From positions 3,100,001 through 3,164,000 of the forward strand of contig NZ_CP062804.1 in the NCBI RefSeq assembly GCF_008801925.2: a stretch of DNA of 64,000 nucleotides. The letters are read 5' to 3'. Below are positions 36,315-44,727 of this stretch, one piece after another. The position numbers and the translations under genes were made by a program. The notes beneath the pieces are model-generated. The model was not told the origin of the DNA, made no database searches, and worked only from the letters and a program-made list of their open reading frames with translations. The DNA comes from Cupriavidus basilensis (GTDB lineage Bacteria; Pseudomonadota; Gammaproteobacteria; Burkholderiales; Burkholderiaceae). Each line of letters starts with the position of its first letter. The stretch's first letter is position 1.

Positions 36315-37217
36315 ATGCATTACGACCTGACCGACCTGCGCCTGTTCCTCAACGTCGGCGAGACCGAAAACCTGACCCGCGCCGCCGAGCGCAGCTTCCT
36401 CTCCCTGCCCGCCGCAAGCACCCGCATCAAGCAACTGGAAGAGGCCTTCCAGACCCAGTTGCTGATCCGCCAGGTCAAGGGCGTGCGCCTGACACCCGCC
36501 GGCGACGCCCTCTTGCGCCACGCGCGCGAGGTGTTCCGCGAACTGGAGTGCCTGCACTCGGACCTGCGCCCCTACGCCAAGGGCGTCAAGGGCCGCGTGC
36601 GCCTGCTGGCCAACACCACCGCCACCAACTCCTTCCTCGCCACCGCGCTGTCGCGCTTCCTGGCCGAGAACCCGGACGTGGATATCGAGCTGGAAGAGCA
36701 GCTTTCCCAGGCCATCGTCTCGTCCATCAGCGCCGGTGCGGCGGACCTCGGCATCGTCGCCGGCGAGGTCGCCACCAATGACCTGGAGGTCATGCAGCTC
36801 TGCAGCGACGAACTGATCGTGATCGCGCCGGTCAACCACCCGCTGCCGCAATTCACCAGCCTGCACTTTGCCGACCTGCTGGATACCTGCCGCTTCGTGG
36901 GCCTGAACCAGTTCAGCGCCATCCAGTCCTTCCTGGACCGCATCGCCAGTGGCATGGGCAAGCGCATCAGCCTGCGCATCCAGCTGGGCAGCTTCGACGC
37001 CGTGTGCCGGATGGTGGAGGCAGGCGCAGGCATCGCCATCGTGCCCAATAGCTGCGCACGGCGTTATGCCAGCCGCAAGGTGCTGCGGTTTATTCCGCTT
37101 GAAGATGAATGGGCCAAGCGCGATCTGCGTCTGGTGCGCCGGCCGGGGCGGGAGTTGCCGCAGTTTGCGGAGACGTTGATTCAGTATCTGACAGATGCGG
37201 CGCGGGAGCCGGTTTGA
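36315..37217 (+). CDS. LysR-family regulator of the adjacent Bug/SDR/CoA-transferase operon
   Basis: A 300-residue LysR-type regulator. The N-terminal helix-turn-helix reads LRLFLNVGETENLTRAAERS followed by LPAASTRIKQLEEAFQTQLL. The effector domain has the usual PBP-like pattern. ATG 36315 starts the conserved helix; an earlier TTG in frame at 36282 would add eleven residues. It is divergent from the Bug operon ending at 31816, 193 bp apart, making that operon its probable target. Confidence 0.88.
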   Translation: MHYDLTDLRLFLNVGETENLTRAAERSFLSLPAASTRIKQLEEAFQTQLLIRQVKGVRLTPAGDALLRHAREVFRELECLHSDLRPYAKGVKGRVRLLANTTATNSFLATALSRFLAENPDVDIELEEQLSQAIVSSISAGAADLGIVAGEVATNDLEVMQLCSDELIVIAPVNHPLPQFTSLHFADLLDTCRFVGLNQFSAIQSFLDRIASGMGKRISLRIQLGSFDAVCRMVEAGAGIAIVPNSCARRYASRKVLRFIPLEDEWAKRDLRLVRRPGRELPQFAETLIQYLTDAAREPV

Positions 37218-37273
37218 GCGGGACTGCGCGCCGGCCTGCCGGTGGTCCATACGCGAAATGGACGCCGGATCGA

Positions 37274-37292
37274 ATTCGGTCTATATTCGGTC
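37274..37292. promoter_or_regulatory. Direct repeats ATTCGGTC upstream of toxin-antitoxin genes
   Basis: ATTCGGTC occurs at 37274-37281 and 37285-37292, with an 11-bp period equal to one helical turn. The site lies 28 bp upstream of the antitoxin start and is a natural candidate for autoregulation by the antitoxin. Confidence 0.45.
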
Positions 37293-37319
37293 ATCCGGTA
37301 ACTCCCGAATGGCCGCCCC

Positions 37320-37598
37320 GTGAAACTATCAAACATCAAGCCGATCAGCTTTCTGAAAAGCGATGCGGCCCGTATCGTCACGGAGCTCAGCGAGACGCGC
37401 GAGCCTTTGATCATTACCCAGAACGGTGAGGCTAAACTCGTCGTGCAAGACATTGCCAGCTATGAAGCGCAGCGGCAAACCATCGCGCTATTGAAGATCT
37501 TGGCGCTCGGCGAGAAAGAGATCGCGCAGGGCAAGGTGACAACGGCGGCAGACGTTTTTGCTGAACTGGATCGGCTGGACGAAAAAGACGGCGCATGA
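37320..37598 (+). CDS. Phd/YefM-family antitoxin
   Basis: A 92-residue antitoxin of a type II toxin-antitoxin system. The N-terminal half has the Phd/YefM fold (SFLKSDAARIVTELSETREP, LIITQNGEAKLVVQDIASYE). The C-terminal half is the acidic toxin-neutralising tail. GTG at 37320 begins the conserved part. Its last four bases overlap the toxin start (ATGA), indicating coupled translation. It should also repress its own promoter. Confidence 0.9.
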   Translation: MKLSNIKPISFLKSDAARIVTELSETREPLIITQNGEAKLVVQDIASYEAQRQTIALLKILALGEKEIAQGKVTTAADVFAELDRLDEKDGA

Positions 37599-37915
37599 AG
37601 GTAGTCTTTCTCGAATCCGCCAAGCAAGACTTGATCGACCTTAGGCGCTATCTGGTCAGATTCAAACCCGAGGGAACCTGGCTGGCCGTCAAGAAGCAGA
37701 TTCAGGAGAAGGTGGCGTACATTGCCGAGTTTCCCGCATCCGGTACTCGCCCCGACGAACTGGCAGGCTTCGCGGATGGCTTCAGGCAACATCTGACAAA
37801 TCAGCAGCGAATCATTTACAGGGTCACTCCCGACACCGTCTACATCCACATCATTTGCGGGCAGGTCCAGGACTTCGAGGAATTCCTGAGCCGGCGACTT
37901 ACGAGGCCATGGTGA
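37595..37915 (+). CDS. RelE/ParE-family toxin
   Basis: A 106-residue toxin. It begins MKVVFLESAKQDLIDLRRYL and has the RelE/ParE elements FPASGTRPDELAGFADGFRQ and RIIYRVTPDTVYIHIICGQV. This fits ParE-like proteins, which poison gyrase, or RelE-like mRNA interferases; sequence alone does not settle which. It follows and overlaps the antitoxin gene. The pair resembles mobile or plasmid-stabilising modules and converges on the pmbA-like gene. Confidence 0.9.
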   Translation: MKVVFLESAKQDLIDLRRYLVRFKPEGTWLAVKKQIQEKVAYIAEFPASGTRPDELAGFADGFRQHLTNQQRIIYRVTPDTVYIHIICGQVQDFEEFLSRRLTRPW

Positions 37916-37987
37916 CTCAGCCCTTTTTGCGTTCGAGGATGCCGTTCAGGCAAACCCGAAGAGCCAGTGCGCCAGCTCCGCATTCGC

Positions 37988-39316
37988 TCAGAGCGTCAAC
38001 GTGAGTTTTCCGGTCAGCGCACCTGGCAACAGCGCCGAATCGGTCTGCCGCTCGCCATAGGTATTGCTCGACACGCGCAACTGCCGCTCGCTGGTCAGCG
38101 CCTCAAGGTGCTCGCCCAGGAAGCTGTAGATGCTGTCGTCAAAGCGCATCGTGCCAAGCGGCGCCTGGATGCGGCCATCTTCCACCCAGAACGTGGCGAA
38201 GCGCGTCATGCCGGTCATGCGGGCCGCCGGCGCATCGGACCAGTTGAGATACCAGAGGTTACCTATATAGAGGCCCGTGCCGAGCGCCGCGAGCACGTCG
38301 TCCTGCGCAAGCTTGCCAGCCGCCATGGCAAGGGACTGTGGCGCCTCACCGGCACTGGCGGAATTGGCGGCGAGACCGTACTCGCGCGCGCTGCGTGGGT
38401 AGACCAGGCGGCCAGCAGGCAGCCCCGCTTGCACGAGCGTCACGTCGCTGCGTGGAATGCCTTCCGGGCCGAAGGCCGGAGCCAGCGTGCCGCTCGCGCG
38501 TTCGTCCAGGTCAAGCAAGTGGCTAAGCCGGGCGCCGCCATCGTACAGCCGCTGCAGCGGGCTTTCCTTCTGCGCCAGCGCGCGGGCCGAGAAGCCGCCC
38601 CAGGCACACATGCCGAGCACTTCGTCGAGGGCGGCGGGGGCCAGGTAGGCCCGGTAGTCGCCGGGCGGCAGCACGTGCTGCGGCTTGCCCAGGTGCTCCA
38701 GCTGCCGGCGCGCTTGTGCAAAGCGGCCGGCGAACTCGGCGGCGTCCCAGCGCGAGCCCGCGTAGTCGGCCTTCACGGCCTGGCCGTTTTCGTGGAACAG
38801 GCTCCAGTCGAAGTGGAAGCCCTGCGCGGCATGCCACCCGAAAGCGCCGAAGCTGCTGGCAAAGCCACGGTAGAGCGGGCCGGCGGCATAGATGCCGACC
38901 AGGTCGAGCCCATGGGCGGCCGCTTCGATCTGCGCGAGCACTTCTGCGGTGTCCGGCGGCGCGGCTGCATCGGCCAGCGTGCGCTGCCAGGGCTCTCGCT
39001 CCAGCATCAGGTAGGGGTCCGGCTGCAACTGGCCGATGGCCTCGCGCAACTGCAGCAAGCCGTCGGCGAGGCGCTGCCGATCGGTCGCGGGATCGCCCGA
39101 CAGCGCGACGGCGATATTGGCGTGGCGCTCGTCGCGGATCAGCTGGAGCCGGGCCGTGGCCTGCCGCACCTGTCCGGCCTGGCGCACCTTCGCGCGGTTG
39201 AAGCGGATGAACTCGGACGCCTCCGCGCTGTACCACAGCGTGAAGGCTTCGCCCTCTCCCAGCGCCTTGCGCACATCCTCGGCCAGCGCCGCAAACAACG
39301 ACTGCGCATCCGCCAT
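37988..39316 (-). CDS. PmbA/TldE-like metalloprotease partner
   Basis: A 442-residue member of the TldD/PmbA (peptidase U62) family, of usual PmbA length. It lacks the HExxxH zinc motif of TldD, as TldE proteins do. Recognisable segments include SEFIRFNRAKVRQAGQVRQA near the start, GFASSFGAFGWHA in the middle and YIGNLWYLNWSDAPAARMTG near the end. Its ATG overlaps the upstream TldD-like stop by one base (TGATG), so the two are translated together and likely form a TldD/E heterodimer. In known cases the dimer trims peptides such as microcin B17 or the PQQ precursor; no precursor peptide gene was seen nearby. Confidence 0.85.
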   Translation of the reverse strand: MADAQSLFAALAEDVRKALGEGEAFTLWYSAEASEFIRFNRAKVRQAGQVRQATARLQLIRDERHANIAVALSGDPATDRQRLADGLLQLREAIGQLQPDPYLMLEREPWQRTLADAAAPPDTAEVLAQIEAAAHGLDLVGIYAAGPLYRGFASSFGAFGWHAAQGFHFDWSLFHENGQAVKADYAGSRWDAAEFAGRFAQARRQLEHLGKPQHVLPPGDYRAYLAPAALDEVLGMCAWGGFSARALAQKESPLQRLYDGGARLSHLLDLDERASGTLAPAFGPEGIPRSDVTLVQAGLPAGRLVYPRSAREYGLAANSASAGEAPQSLAMAAGKLAQDDVLAALGTGLYIGNLWYLNWSDAPAARMTGMTRFATFWVEDGRIQAPLGTMRFDDSIYSFLGEHLEALTSERQLRVSSNTYGERQTDSALLPGALTGKLTLTL

Positions 39317-40749
39317 CACGCGGCACCTCCAAAGACTTCCACTTGCTTGAACACACAGGCCGGCGAAGCATGGCCGACGCGCACCACCTGGTTGGGCTCG
39401 CCCTTGCCGCAGTACGGCGTGCCGTGCACCTCGAAGGTACTGGCATCGCCAACGGCAGCCAGGCTGCGCCAGAAATTCGCGGAAACGCCGCGATAGTTCG
39501 GATTCTTGACCACGCCCTTGAGCTCGCCGTCCTCGATCAGGCGCCCCCATTCGCAGCCGAACTGGAACTTGTTGCGCGCATCGTCGATGGACCACGAACG
39601 GTTGGACGACATCAGGATGCCGCGTTCGATGCCGCCGATAAGTTGCGCCATGGTGCGGTCGCCCGGCTCCAGGTTGAGGTTGGCCATGCGATCGATGGGC
39701 GGGCGGTTCCAGTTGCAGGCCCGGCTGTTCGCCACGCCCGGCAGCCCGCTGCGCCATTGCGACAGCGCGCCGCCCAGCGGGCGCAGCAGCAGGCCATCCC
39801 GGATCAGGAAGGCCTTCTGCGCGGGCTGGCCTTCGTCATCGTGGCCGTAGCTGGCCAGTTCCTCGGGAATGCCCGGGTCGAAGCTGATATTGAGCAGGTC
39901 CGAGCCGTACTGGTAGCGGCCGAAGTCCTCCAGCCCGATAAAGCTGGTGCCCGCGTAATTGCGTTCGTCGCCGAGGATGCGATCGAGTTCCAGCGGATGG
40001 CCAATGGATTCGTGGATCTGCAGCATCATCTGGTCCGGCATCAGCAGCAAGTCGGTAGGGCCGCTCGGCGCGTTGGGCGCCAGCAGCAGTTGCAAGGCTT
40101 CGTCCGCCACCCGCGATGCGGCGCCGGCGAAACCGAGCCGCGCGATGACCTCCGCCCCGCCCTGCTGGCCGCTGCCGAAGCCGCCAAAGCTGCGGGTCTG
40201 GCTGTCGCTGCCGTCGAAGGCGGTCACGCTGATGCCGGGATAGACGAAGCGCAGCGCCTGCCATTGTTCGGCGCCCGCGCTATTCAGGTAGAGCTGCTCA
40301 TGGCGCTGGTGATCGAGATAAACCAGCCAGTTCACCAGCCGCGGATCGGCGGGCACGCTGGCGGACACCGCCGCCAGCAGGGCGAAGCGTTCGGCCAGCC
40401 CGGGGAACGCGCCGTGCAAACCAGGGGATTCGTAGCGGGCCTGGCCTTGCGGCGGCTCCAGCCCATTCAGGTCGACCAGGCCACGTCCGGCGATCCGCTG
40501 GGCGAGCGCTTCGGCGCTGTCGAGCGCGCGCTGCAATCCGGCCACGCTGAGATCGCTGGTAGCGGCGTAGGCCTCCACGCCATCCAGGCGCACGCTGAGC
40601 ATGGCGCCCATGTCGTGCATGAAGGACGGCGGCTCAGCGACGCCGCGCCGCATCACGCAGCGCTCGCCGGTCTGGCGCACGAGGCGCAGCGAGTGAAACC
40701 CGGCGCGGGTGGTTAGCGCGGCGAAGTGCTGTCTGGCGCGATCGAACAA
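39316..40749 (-). CDS. TldD-like metalloprotease subunit
   Basis: Zinc peptidase of the TldD family, 477 residues with the TTG start at 40749. The zinc motif HESIGHPLE is intact, with downstream Cys-rich (SRACNWNRPP) and FGGAA elements. The TTG is preceded by GGGAGCC; an ATG at 40818 would add 23 residues across a hairpin and looks less likely. It precedes the PmbA-like gene with a one-base overlap. The inverted repeat at 40778-40822 in its leader may regulate translation. The peptide substrate is unknown. Confidence 0.85.
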   Translation of the reverse strand: MFDRARQHFAALTTRAGFHSLRLVRQTGERCVMRRGVAEPPSFMHDMGAMLSVRLDGVEAYAATSDLSVAGLQRALDSAEALAQRIAGRGLVDLNGLEPPQGQARYESPGLHGAFPGLAERFALLAAVSASVPADPRLVNWLVYLDHQRHEQLYLNSAGAEQWQALRFVYPGISVTAFDGSDSQTRSFGGFGSGQQGGAEVIARLGFAGAASRVADEALQLLLAPNAPSGPTDLLLMPDQMMLQIHESIGHPLELDRILGDERNYAGTSFIGLEDFGRYQYGSDLLNISFDPGIPEELASYGHDDEGQPAQKAFLIRDGLLLRPLGGALSQWRSGLPGVANSRACNWNRPPIDRMANLNLEPGDRTMAQLIGGIERGILMSSNRSWSIDDARNKFQFGCEWGRLIEDGELKGVVKNPNYRGVSANFWRSLAAVGDASTFEVHGTPYCGKGEPNQVVRVGHASPACVFKQVEVFGGAA

Positions 40750-40777
40750 GGGGGGCTCCCGGATCCTTGGTGGAAGA

Positions 40778-40822
40778 GCCAGTGCTGGCGCGATCAGCTT
40801 CAGCCAATGGGCCAGCACTGGC
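40778..40822. promoter_or_regulatory. Paired hairpins in the tldD leader
   Basis: GCCAGTGCTGGC (40778-40789) and its reverse complement GCCAGCACTGGC (40811-40822) are separated by 21 bases. Each arm also folds on itself (GCCAG/CTGGC), so the RNA can form one long stem or two small ones. It sits 29 bp upstream of the TTG start, overlapping where a leader would be, and 56 bp after the Bug stop. Confidence 0.55.
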
Positions 40823-40877
40823 GCATGGATCCGGAAATCTTACTATCTTTGCGCAGCGGCGATCCCGCGCCCTGCGC

Positions 40878-41936
40878 TCAATCCGCCTTTACCCCCGCCG
40901 CCTTGATGATCGGCGACCATTTCTCGATCTCCGACTTCAGCCAGGTGCGCAGCCCTTCCGGCGTCTGCTTGTCCTCCGGCACGATCTCGGCGCCCAGGTC
41001 CGCCAGCCGCGCCGCTACCGCCGGGTCCTTCAACGCGGTGCGCAAGGCGCCGTTGAGCCGGTCGATGACCGCGGGCGGCGTGCCATGCGGGGCATAGATG
41101 CCATGCCAGACCTTGACCTCGAAGCCCTTGAGCCCGCTCTCGGCTAGCGTGGCGGTGTCAGGCAAGGCCTTGATGCGCGTGCTGGTGGTGACGCCGTAGA
41201 GCTTGACCTTGTCGGCCTTGATATGCGGCAGGGTCTGGGTGGTCTGGTCGCACAGGATATCGACCTGGCTGCCCAAGAGGGCGGTCATCGCGGGCGCGGT
41301 GCCCTGGTAGGGAATGGCAGTAAGCTCCACGCCGATGGCTTTCTGGAACAGCATGCCGCACAGCTGCGAGACCGCGCCCAGCCCCGCATTGGCCAGGTTG
41401 ACCTTGCCCTGGTTCTGGCGGATGTAGGCAATCAGTTCGGGCAATGTCCTGGCTGGCAGGTCATGACGGCCGAGCAGGGTCATGGGCACGTCGGCCACCT
41501 GGCCGACAAAGCTGAAATCCGTCAGCGGCTTGTAGGGGAGCTTGCTGTATAGCGCCGGCGCGGTGGCCATGCCGTTGTGGTGGATCAGGATGGTATAGCC
41601 GTCCGGCGCGGCTTTGGCCACGTAGGCGGCGGAGACGGTGCCGCCGGCGCCGAGCCGGTTTTCCACCACCACGCTCTGGCCCAGGGTCTTGGACATGGCC
41701 GCGGCCATGGTGCGCGCCACCACGTCGGTGGGGCCGCCCGCGGCAAAGGGGACCACCATGGTGATCGGCTTGGTGGGGTAGGCATCGGCGGCACGCGCCG
41801 GGGCAGGTGCGGTGAGTGCGGCTGCCGCGCCCAGCGCGGCGAGCGCCATCCAGCGCCATGGCACCTGGGCCCGCTTTGCCTGCGCAGCGTGTTCGATGCC
41901 GCCCTGCCTGTGCCGCTGCTGTTTGCTGCCTGCCAT
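40878..41936 (-). CDS. Bug/TctC-family periplasmic binding protein
   Basis: A 352-residue exported binding protein. It has a long basic N-region (MAGSKQQRHRQGGIEHAAQA) before the hydrophobic core WMALAALGAAAALTAPAPAR. Mature segments: YPTKPITMVVPFAAGGPTDV, VVENRLGAGGTVSAAYVAKA and IPYQGTAPAMTALLGSQVDI. ATG 41936 has GGAGACAAAAGAC upstream. The 15-bp-upstream in-frame ATG (41951) lacks such a site. It lies upstream of the tldD-like gene on the same strand and diverges from the itaconate-like cluster. Confidence 0.92.
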   Translation of the reverse strand: MAGSKQQRHRQGGIEHAAQAKRAQVPWRWMALAALGAAAALTAPAPARAADAYPTKPITMVVPFAAGGPTDVVARTMAAAMSKTLGQSVVVENRLGAGGTVSAAYVAKAAPDGYTILIHHNGMATAPALYSKLPYKPLTDFSFVGQVADVPMTLLGRHDLPARTLPELIAYIRQNQGKVNLANAGLGAVSQLCGMLFQKAIGVELTAIPYQGTAPAMTALLGSQVDILCDQTTQTLPHIKADKVKLYGVTTSTRIKALPDTATLAESGLKGFEVKVWHGIYAPHGTPPAVIDRLNGALRTALKDPAVAARLADLGAEIVPEDKQTPEGLRTWLKSEIEKWSPIIKAAGVKAD

Positions 41937-42302
41937 GTCTTTTGTCTCCATCGTGGTGGATTGGCCGCTTATGCCGGCCAGGGGCTGCCTGCGTCGGCCT
42001 GTGCGGCCGCGCGGCGTTATCGCGTTATTGTTTGTGGCAAGCGTGGCGATAAAGCGACGTATATGCAATACGGATTTCCCTAAGGGTGGGCAACGCCCGG
42101 CAAAACCCCCGGGGCACTGGCAAGTGCGTGCGGCGCCGCCCACACCCATGCCGTGCGCGCCCGGCCTGCTTCCGGGGGCGCTAAGCCGCTCTTTCGCAAA
42201 TCCGAATTACCGCACGGCAGGCCCTCGGGAATAATGGCCGCAAGCTGAATCCCATCACGTCCATATAACGTCCGTATAACGTCCATACCGGGGCCCCTCT
42301 TC
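41937..42302. other. 366-bp divergent region with 11-bp direct repeats
   Basis: It separates the Bug gene and the catabolic cluster that begins at 42303. No gene is supported. The repeats at 42257-42289 are the main feature; the rest is unremarkable. Confidence 0.5.
42257..42289. promoter_or_regulatory. Three 11-bp direct repeats ACGTCCRTATA
   Basis: Units ACGTCCATATA, ACGTCCGTATA and ACGTCCATACC lie head to tail at one-helical-turn spacing, ending 13 bp before the dehydrogenase start. They include two TATAAC hexamers able to serve as -10 elements. The pattern suits an operator bound by an oligomeric regulator. Confidence 0.5.
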
Positions 42303-43472
42303 ATGTTCGCAGAACCATCGCACGACCAGCCGTATCCCGACATCCGCGAAGCCGTGCGTGCCCTGTGCACCGGCTTCGATTCCGCCTACTGGCAACGCGT
42401 GGAAGAACAGAACGCTTTCCCCGAAGAGTTCGTGCAGGCGCTGACCAAGGCCGGCTGGCTGTCCGCCCTGATCCCGGAGGAGTACGGCGGCTCGGGCCTG
42501 CCGCTGACCGCCGCGTCCGTCATCATGGAGGAGATCAACCGCACCGGCGGCAACTCCGGCGCCTGCCACGGCCAGATGTATGTGATGGGCTGCCTGCTGC
42601 GTCACGGCTCGGCCGAGCAAAAGCAGCGCTGGCTGCCGGGCATCGCCTCGGGCGAGCTGCGCATGCAGTCGATGGCGGTGACCGAGCCCACCACCGGCAC
42701 CGATACCACCAAGCTCAAGACCACCGCCGTGAAGAAGGGCGACCGCTACGTCATCAACGGCCAGAAGGTGTGGATTTCGCGCGTGCAGCACTCGGACCTG
42801 ATGCTGCTGCTGGCACGCACCACGCCGCTGGACCAGGTCAAGCGCAAGTCGGAGGGGCTGTCGGTGTTCGTGGTGGACCTGCGCGAGGCCATCGGCAAGG
42901 GCCTGACGGTGCGGCCGATCCGCAATATGGTCAACCACGAGACCAACGAACTGTTCTTCGACAACCTGGAGATCCCAGCCGAGAACCTGATCGGCGAGGA
43001 AGGCAAGGGCCTCAAGTACATCCTGGACGGCCTGAACGCCGAGCGCATCCTGATCGCTTCCGAATGCGTCGGCGACGGCTACTGGTTTATCGAGCGCGCC
43101 AGCAACTATGCACGCGAGCGCATCGTGTTCGATCGCCCGATCGGCCAGAACCAGGGCATCCAGTTCCCCATCGCGCGTGCCTATGTGAACGTGGAAGCGG
43201 CCAGCCTGATGCGCTACAAGGCCGCCGCGCTGTTCGATGCCGGCAAGCCCTGCGGCAAGGAAGCCAACATCTCCAAGCTGCTCGCGGCCGATGCGTCGTG
43301 GGAAGCAGCCAACGTCTGCCTGCAGACGCACGGCGGCTTTGGCTTTGCCGCCGAATACGACATCGAGCGCAAGTTCCGCGAGACGCGCCTGTACCAGGTC
43401 GCGCCGATCTCCACCAACCTGATCCTGTCGTATGTGGCCGAGCACGTGCTCGAGCTGCCGCGTTCGTTCTGA
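42303..43472 (+). CDS. Acyl-CoA dehydrogenase of the itaconate-like cluster
   Basis: A 389-residue FAD enzyme. Segments: MAVTEPTTGTDTTKLKTTAV, INGQKVWISRVQHSDLMLLL, RIVFDRPIGQNQGIQFPIAR and LQTHGGFGFAAEYDIERKFR. It resembles the dehydrogenase found in the itaconate operon of P. aeruginosa. It begins the seven-gene block of the cluster; the ATG at 42303 has no strong ribosome-binding site. Its role is uncertain, since itaconate breakdown itself does not require it. It may act on a reduced analogue such as methylsuccinyl-CoA. Confidence 0.88.
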   Translation: MFAEPSHDQPYPDIREAVRALCTGFDSAYWQRVEEQNAFPEEFVQALTKAGWLSALIPEEYGGSGLPLTAASVIMEEINRTGGNSGACHGQMYVMGCLLRHGSAEQKQRWLPGIASGELRMQSMAVTEPTTGTDTTKLKTTAVKKGDRYVINGQKVWISRVQHSDLMLLLARTTPLDQVKRKSEGLSVFVVDLREAIGKGLTVRPIRNMVNHETNELFFDNLEIPAENLIGEEGKGLKYILDGLNAERILIASECVGDGYWFIERASNYARERIVFDRPIGQNQGIQFPIARAYVNVEAASLMRYKAAALFDAGKPCGKEANISKLLAADASWEAANVCLQTHGGFGFAAEYDIERKFRETRLYQVAPISTNLILSYVAEHVLELPRSF

Positions 43473-43483
43473 GGGCCGCTCCC

Positions 43484-44683
43484 ATGCTTGCTACGCACCA
43501 GGGCATCCGCCCGCTCGATGGCATCCGTGTCGTCTCCCTCGAACACGCCGTGGCCGCGCCGTTCGCCACCCGCCAGCTGGCCGACCTCGGCGCCCGCGTG
43601 GTCAAGGTGGAACGCCCCGGCGTGGGCGATTTCGCGCGTGGCTACGATGAGACCGTCCATGGCCAGGCCTCGCACTTCGTCTGGCTCAACCGCGGCAAGG
43701 AGAGCCTGACGCTCGATCTCAAGCAGGACGAGGCGCAGGCCGTGCTGCACCGCCTGCTGGCCGACGCGGACGTGCTGGTGCAGAACCTGGCACCCGGCGC
43801 GGCGGCACGCATGGGGCTGGATTTCGACACGCTGCACCCGCGCTACGGCAAGCTGATCGTCTGCGATATTTCGGGCTACGGAGACGCCGGCCCCTATCGC
43901 GACAAGAAGGCGTACGACCTGCTGATCCAGGCGGCCGCCGGCCTGATCGGCATCACCGGCAGCGCGGATGCGCCATCGCGCGCGGGGATTTCCATCGCCG
44001 ACATCGCGGCCGGCATGTACGCCTATAGCGGCATCCTCTCCGCGCTGCTGCAGCGCGGGCGCACCGGCCAGGGCCTGCGCGTGGAAGTGACCATGCTGGA
44101 GGCGCTGACCGAGTGGATGAACTACGCGCTGTACTTCGGCCACTACGGCGGCAACGCGCCGGCGCGATTTGGCGCATCGCACCCGGCCATCGCGCCGTAT
44201 GGCGTGCACCGTACCGGCGACGGCGGCAGCGTGATCTTCGGCCTGCAGAACGAGCGTGAATGGCAAGCCTTCTGCAACAAGGTGCTGGCGCAGCCGGCGC
44301 TGCTCAAGGACGAGCGCTTCGCCTCCAACTCGGGGCGCGTCAAGAACCGCGCCGAGCTGACCGCGTTGATCGAAGCGCGTTTCGCGCCCATGACAGTGAC
44401 GCAGGTCGAAGCGCTGCTGGACGACGCGCAGATCGCCAACGCACCCATGAACGATATCGAGGCCGTGTGGAACCACCCGCAGCTGGCTGCTCGTGGTCGC
44501 TGGCGCGAAGTGGCCAGCCCCGGCGGCCCTATCGGGGCGTTGCTGCCGCCGGCCAACCTGTCGGGCGTGGAGCCGGTGATGGGCGATGTCCCGGCGCTGG
44601 GCGCGCATAGCGCGGCCATCCTGGCGGAGCTGGGTTACGGCGCGGGCGAGATTGCCAGGATGACGGACAGCAAGACGATTTGA
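43484..44683 (+). CDS. Class III (CaiB/BaiF) CoA-transferase of the itaconate-like cluster
   Basis: A 399-residue CoA-transferase. GIRVVSLEHAVAAPFATRQL and ADLGARVVKVERPGVGDFAR form the N-terminal signature. Asp173 (ISIADIAAGMYA) is the catalytic-Asp candidate. In the P. aeruginosa itaconate operon the CoA-transferase transfers CoA from succinyl-CoA to itaconate. ATG 43484 follows the dehydrogenase stop by 11 bp. It should activate the C5 dicarboxylate. Confidence 0.9.
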   Translation: MLATHQGIRPLDGIRVVSLEHAVAAPFATRQLADLGARVVKVERPGVGDFARGYDETVHGQASHFVWLNRGKESLTLDLKQDEAQAVLHRLLADADVLVQNLAPGAAARMGLDFDTLHPRYGKLIVCDISGYGDAGPYRDKKAYDLLIQAAAGLIGITGSADAPSRAGISIADIAAGMYAYSGILSALLQRGRTGQGLRVEVTMLEALTEWMNYALYFGHYGGNAPARFGASHPAIAPYGVHRTGDGGSVIFGLQNEREWQAFCNKVLAQPALLKDERFASNSGRVKNRAELTALIEARFAPMTVTQVEALLDDAQIANAPMNDIEAVWNHPQLAARGRWREVASPGGPIGALLPPANLSGVEPVMGDVPALGAHSAAILAELGYGAGEIARMTDSKTI

Positions 44684-44727
44684 ACCACAGCACGACAAAC
44701 CACCCCAGAACACCGCCCGGAGCCGGC

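Noticed and set aside
42365..44683. A fused dehydrogenase-CoA-transferase protein of 772 residues
   Set aside because: The first 373 codons are out of frame with the dehydrogenase. The CoA-transferase has its own start at 43484.
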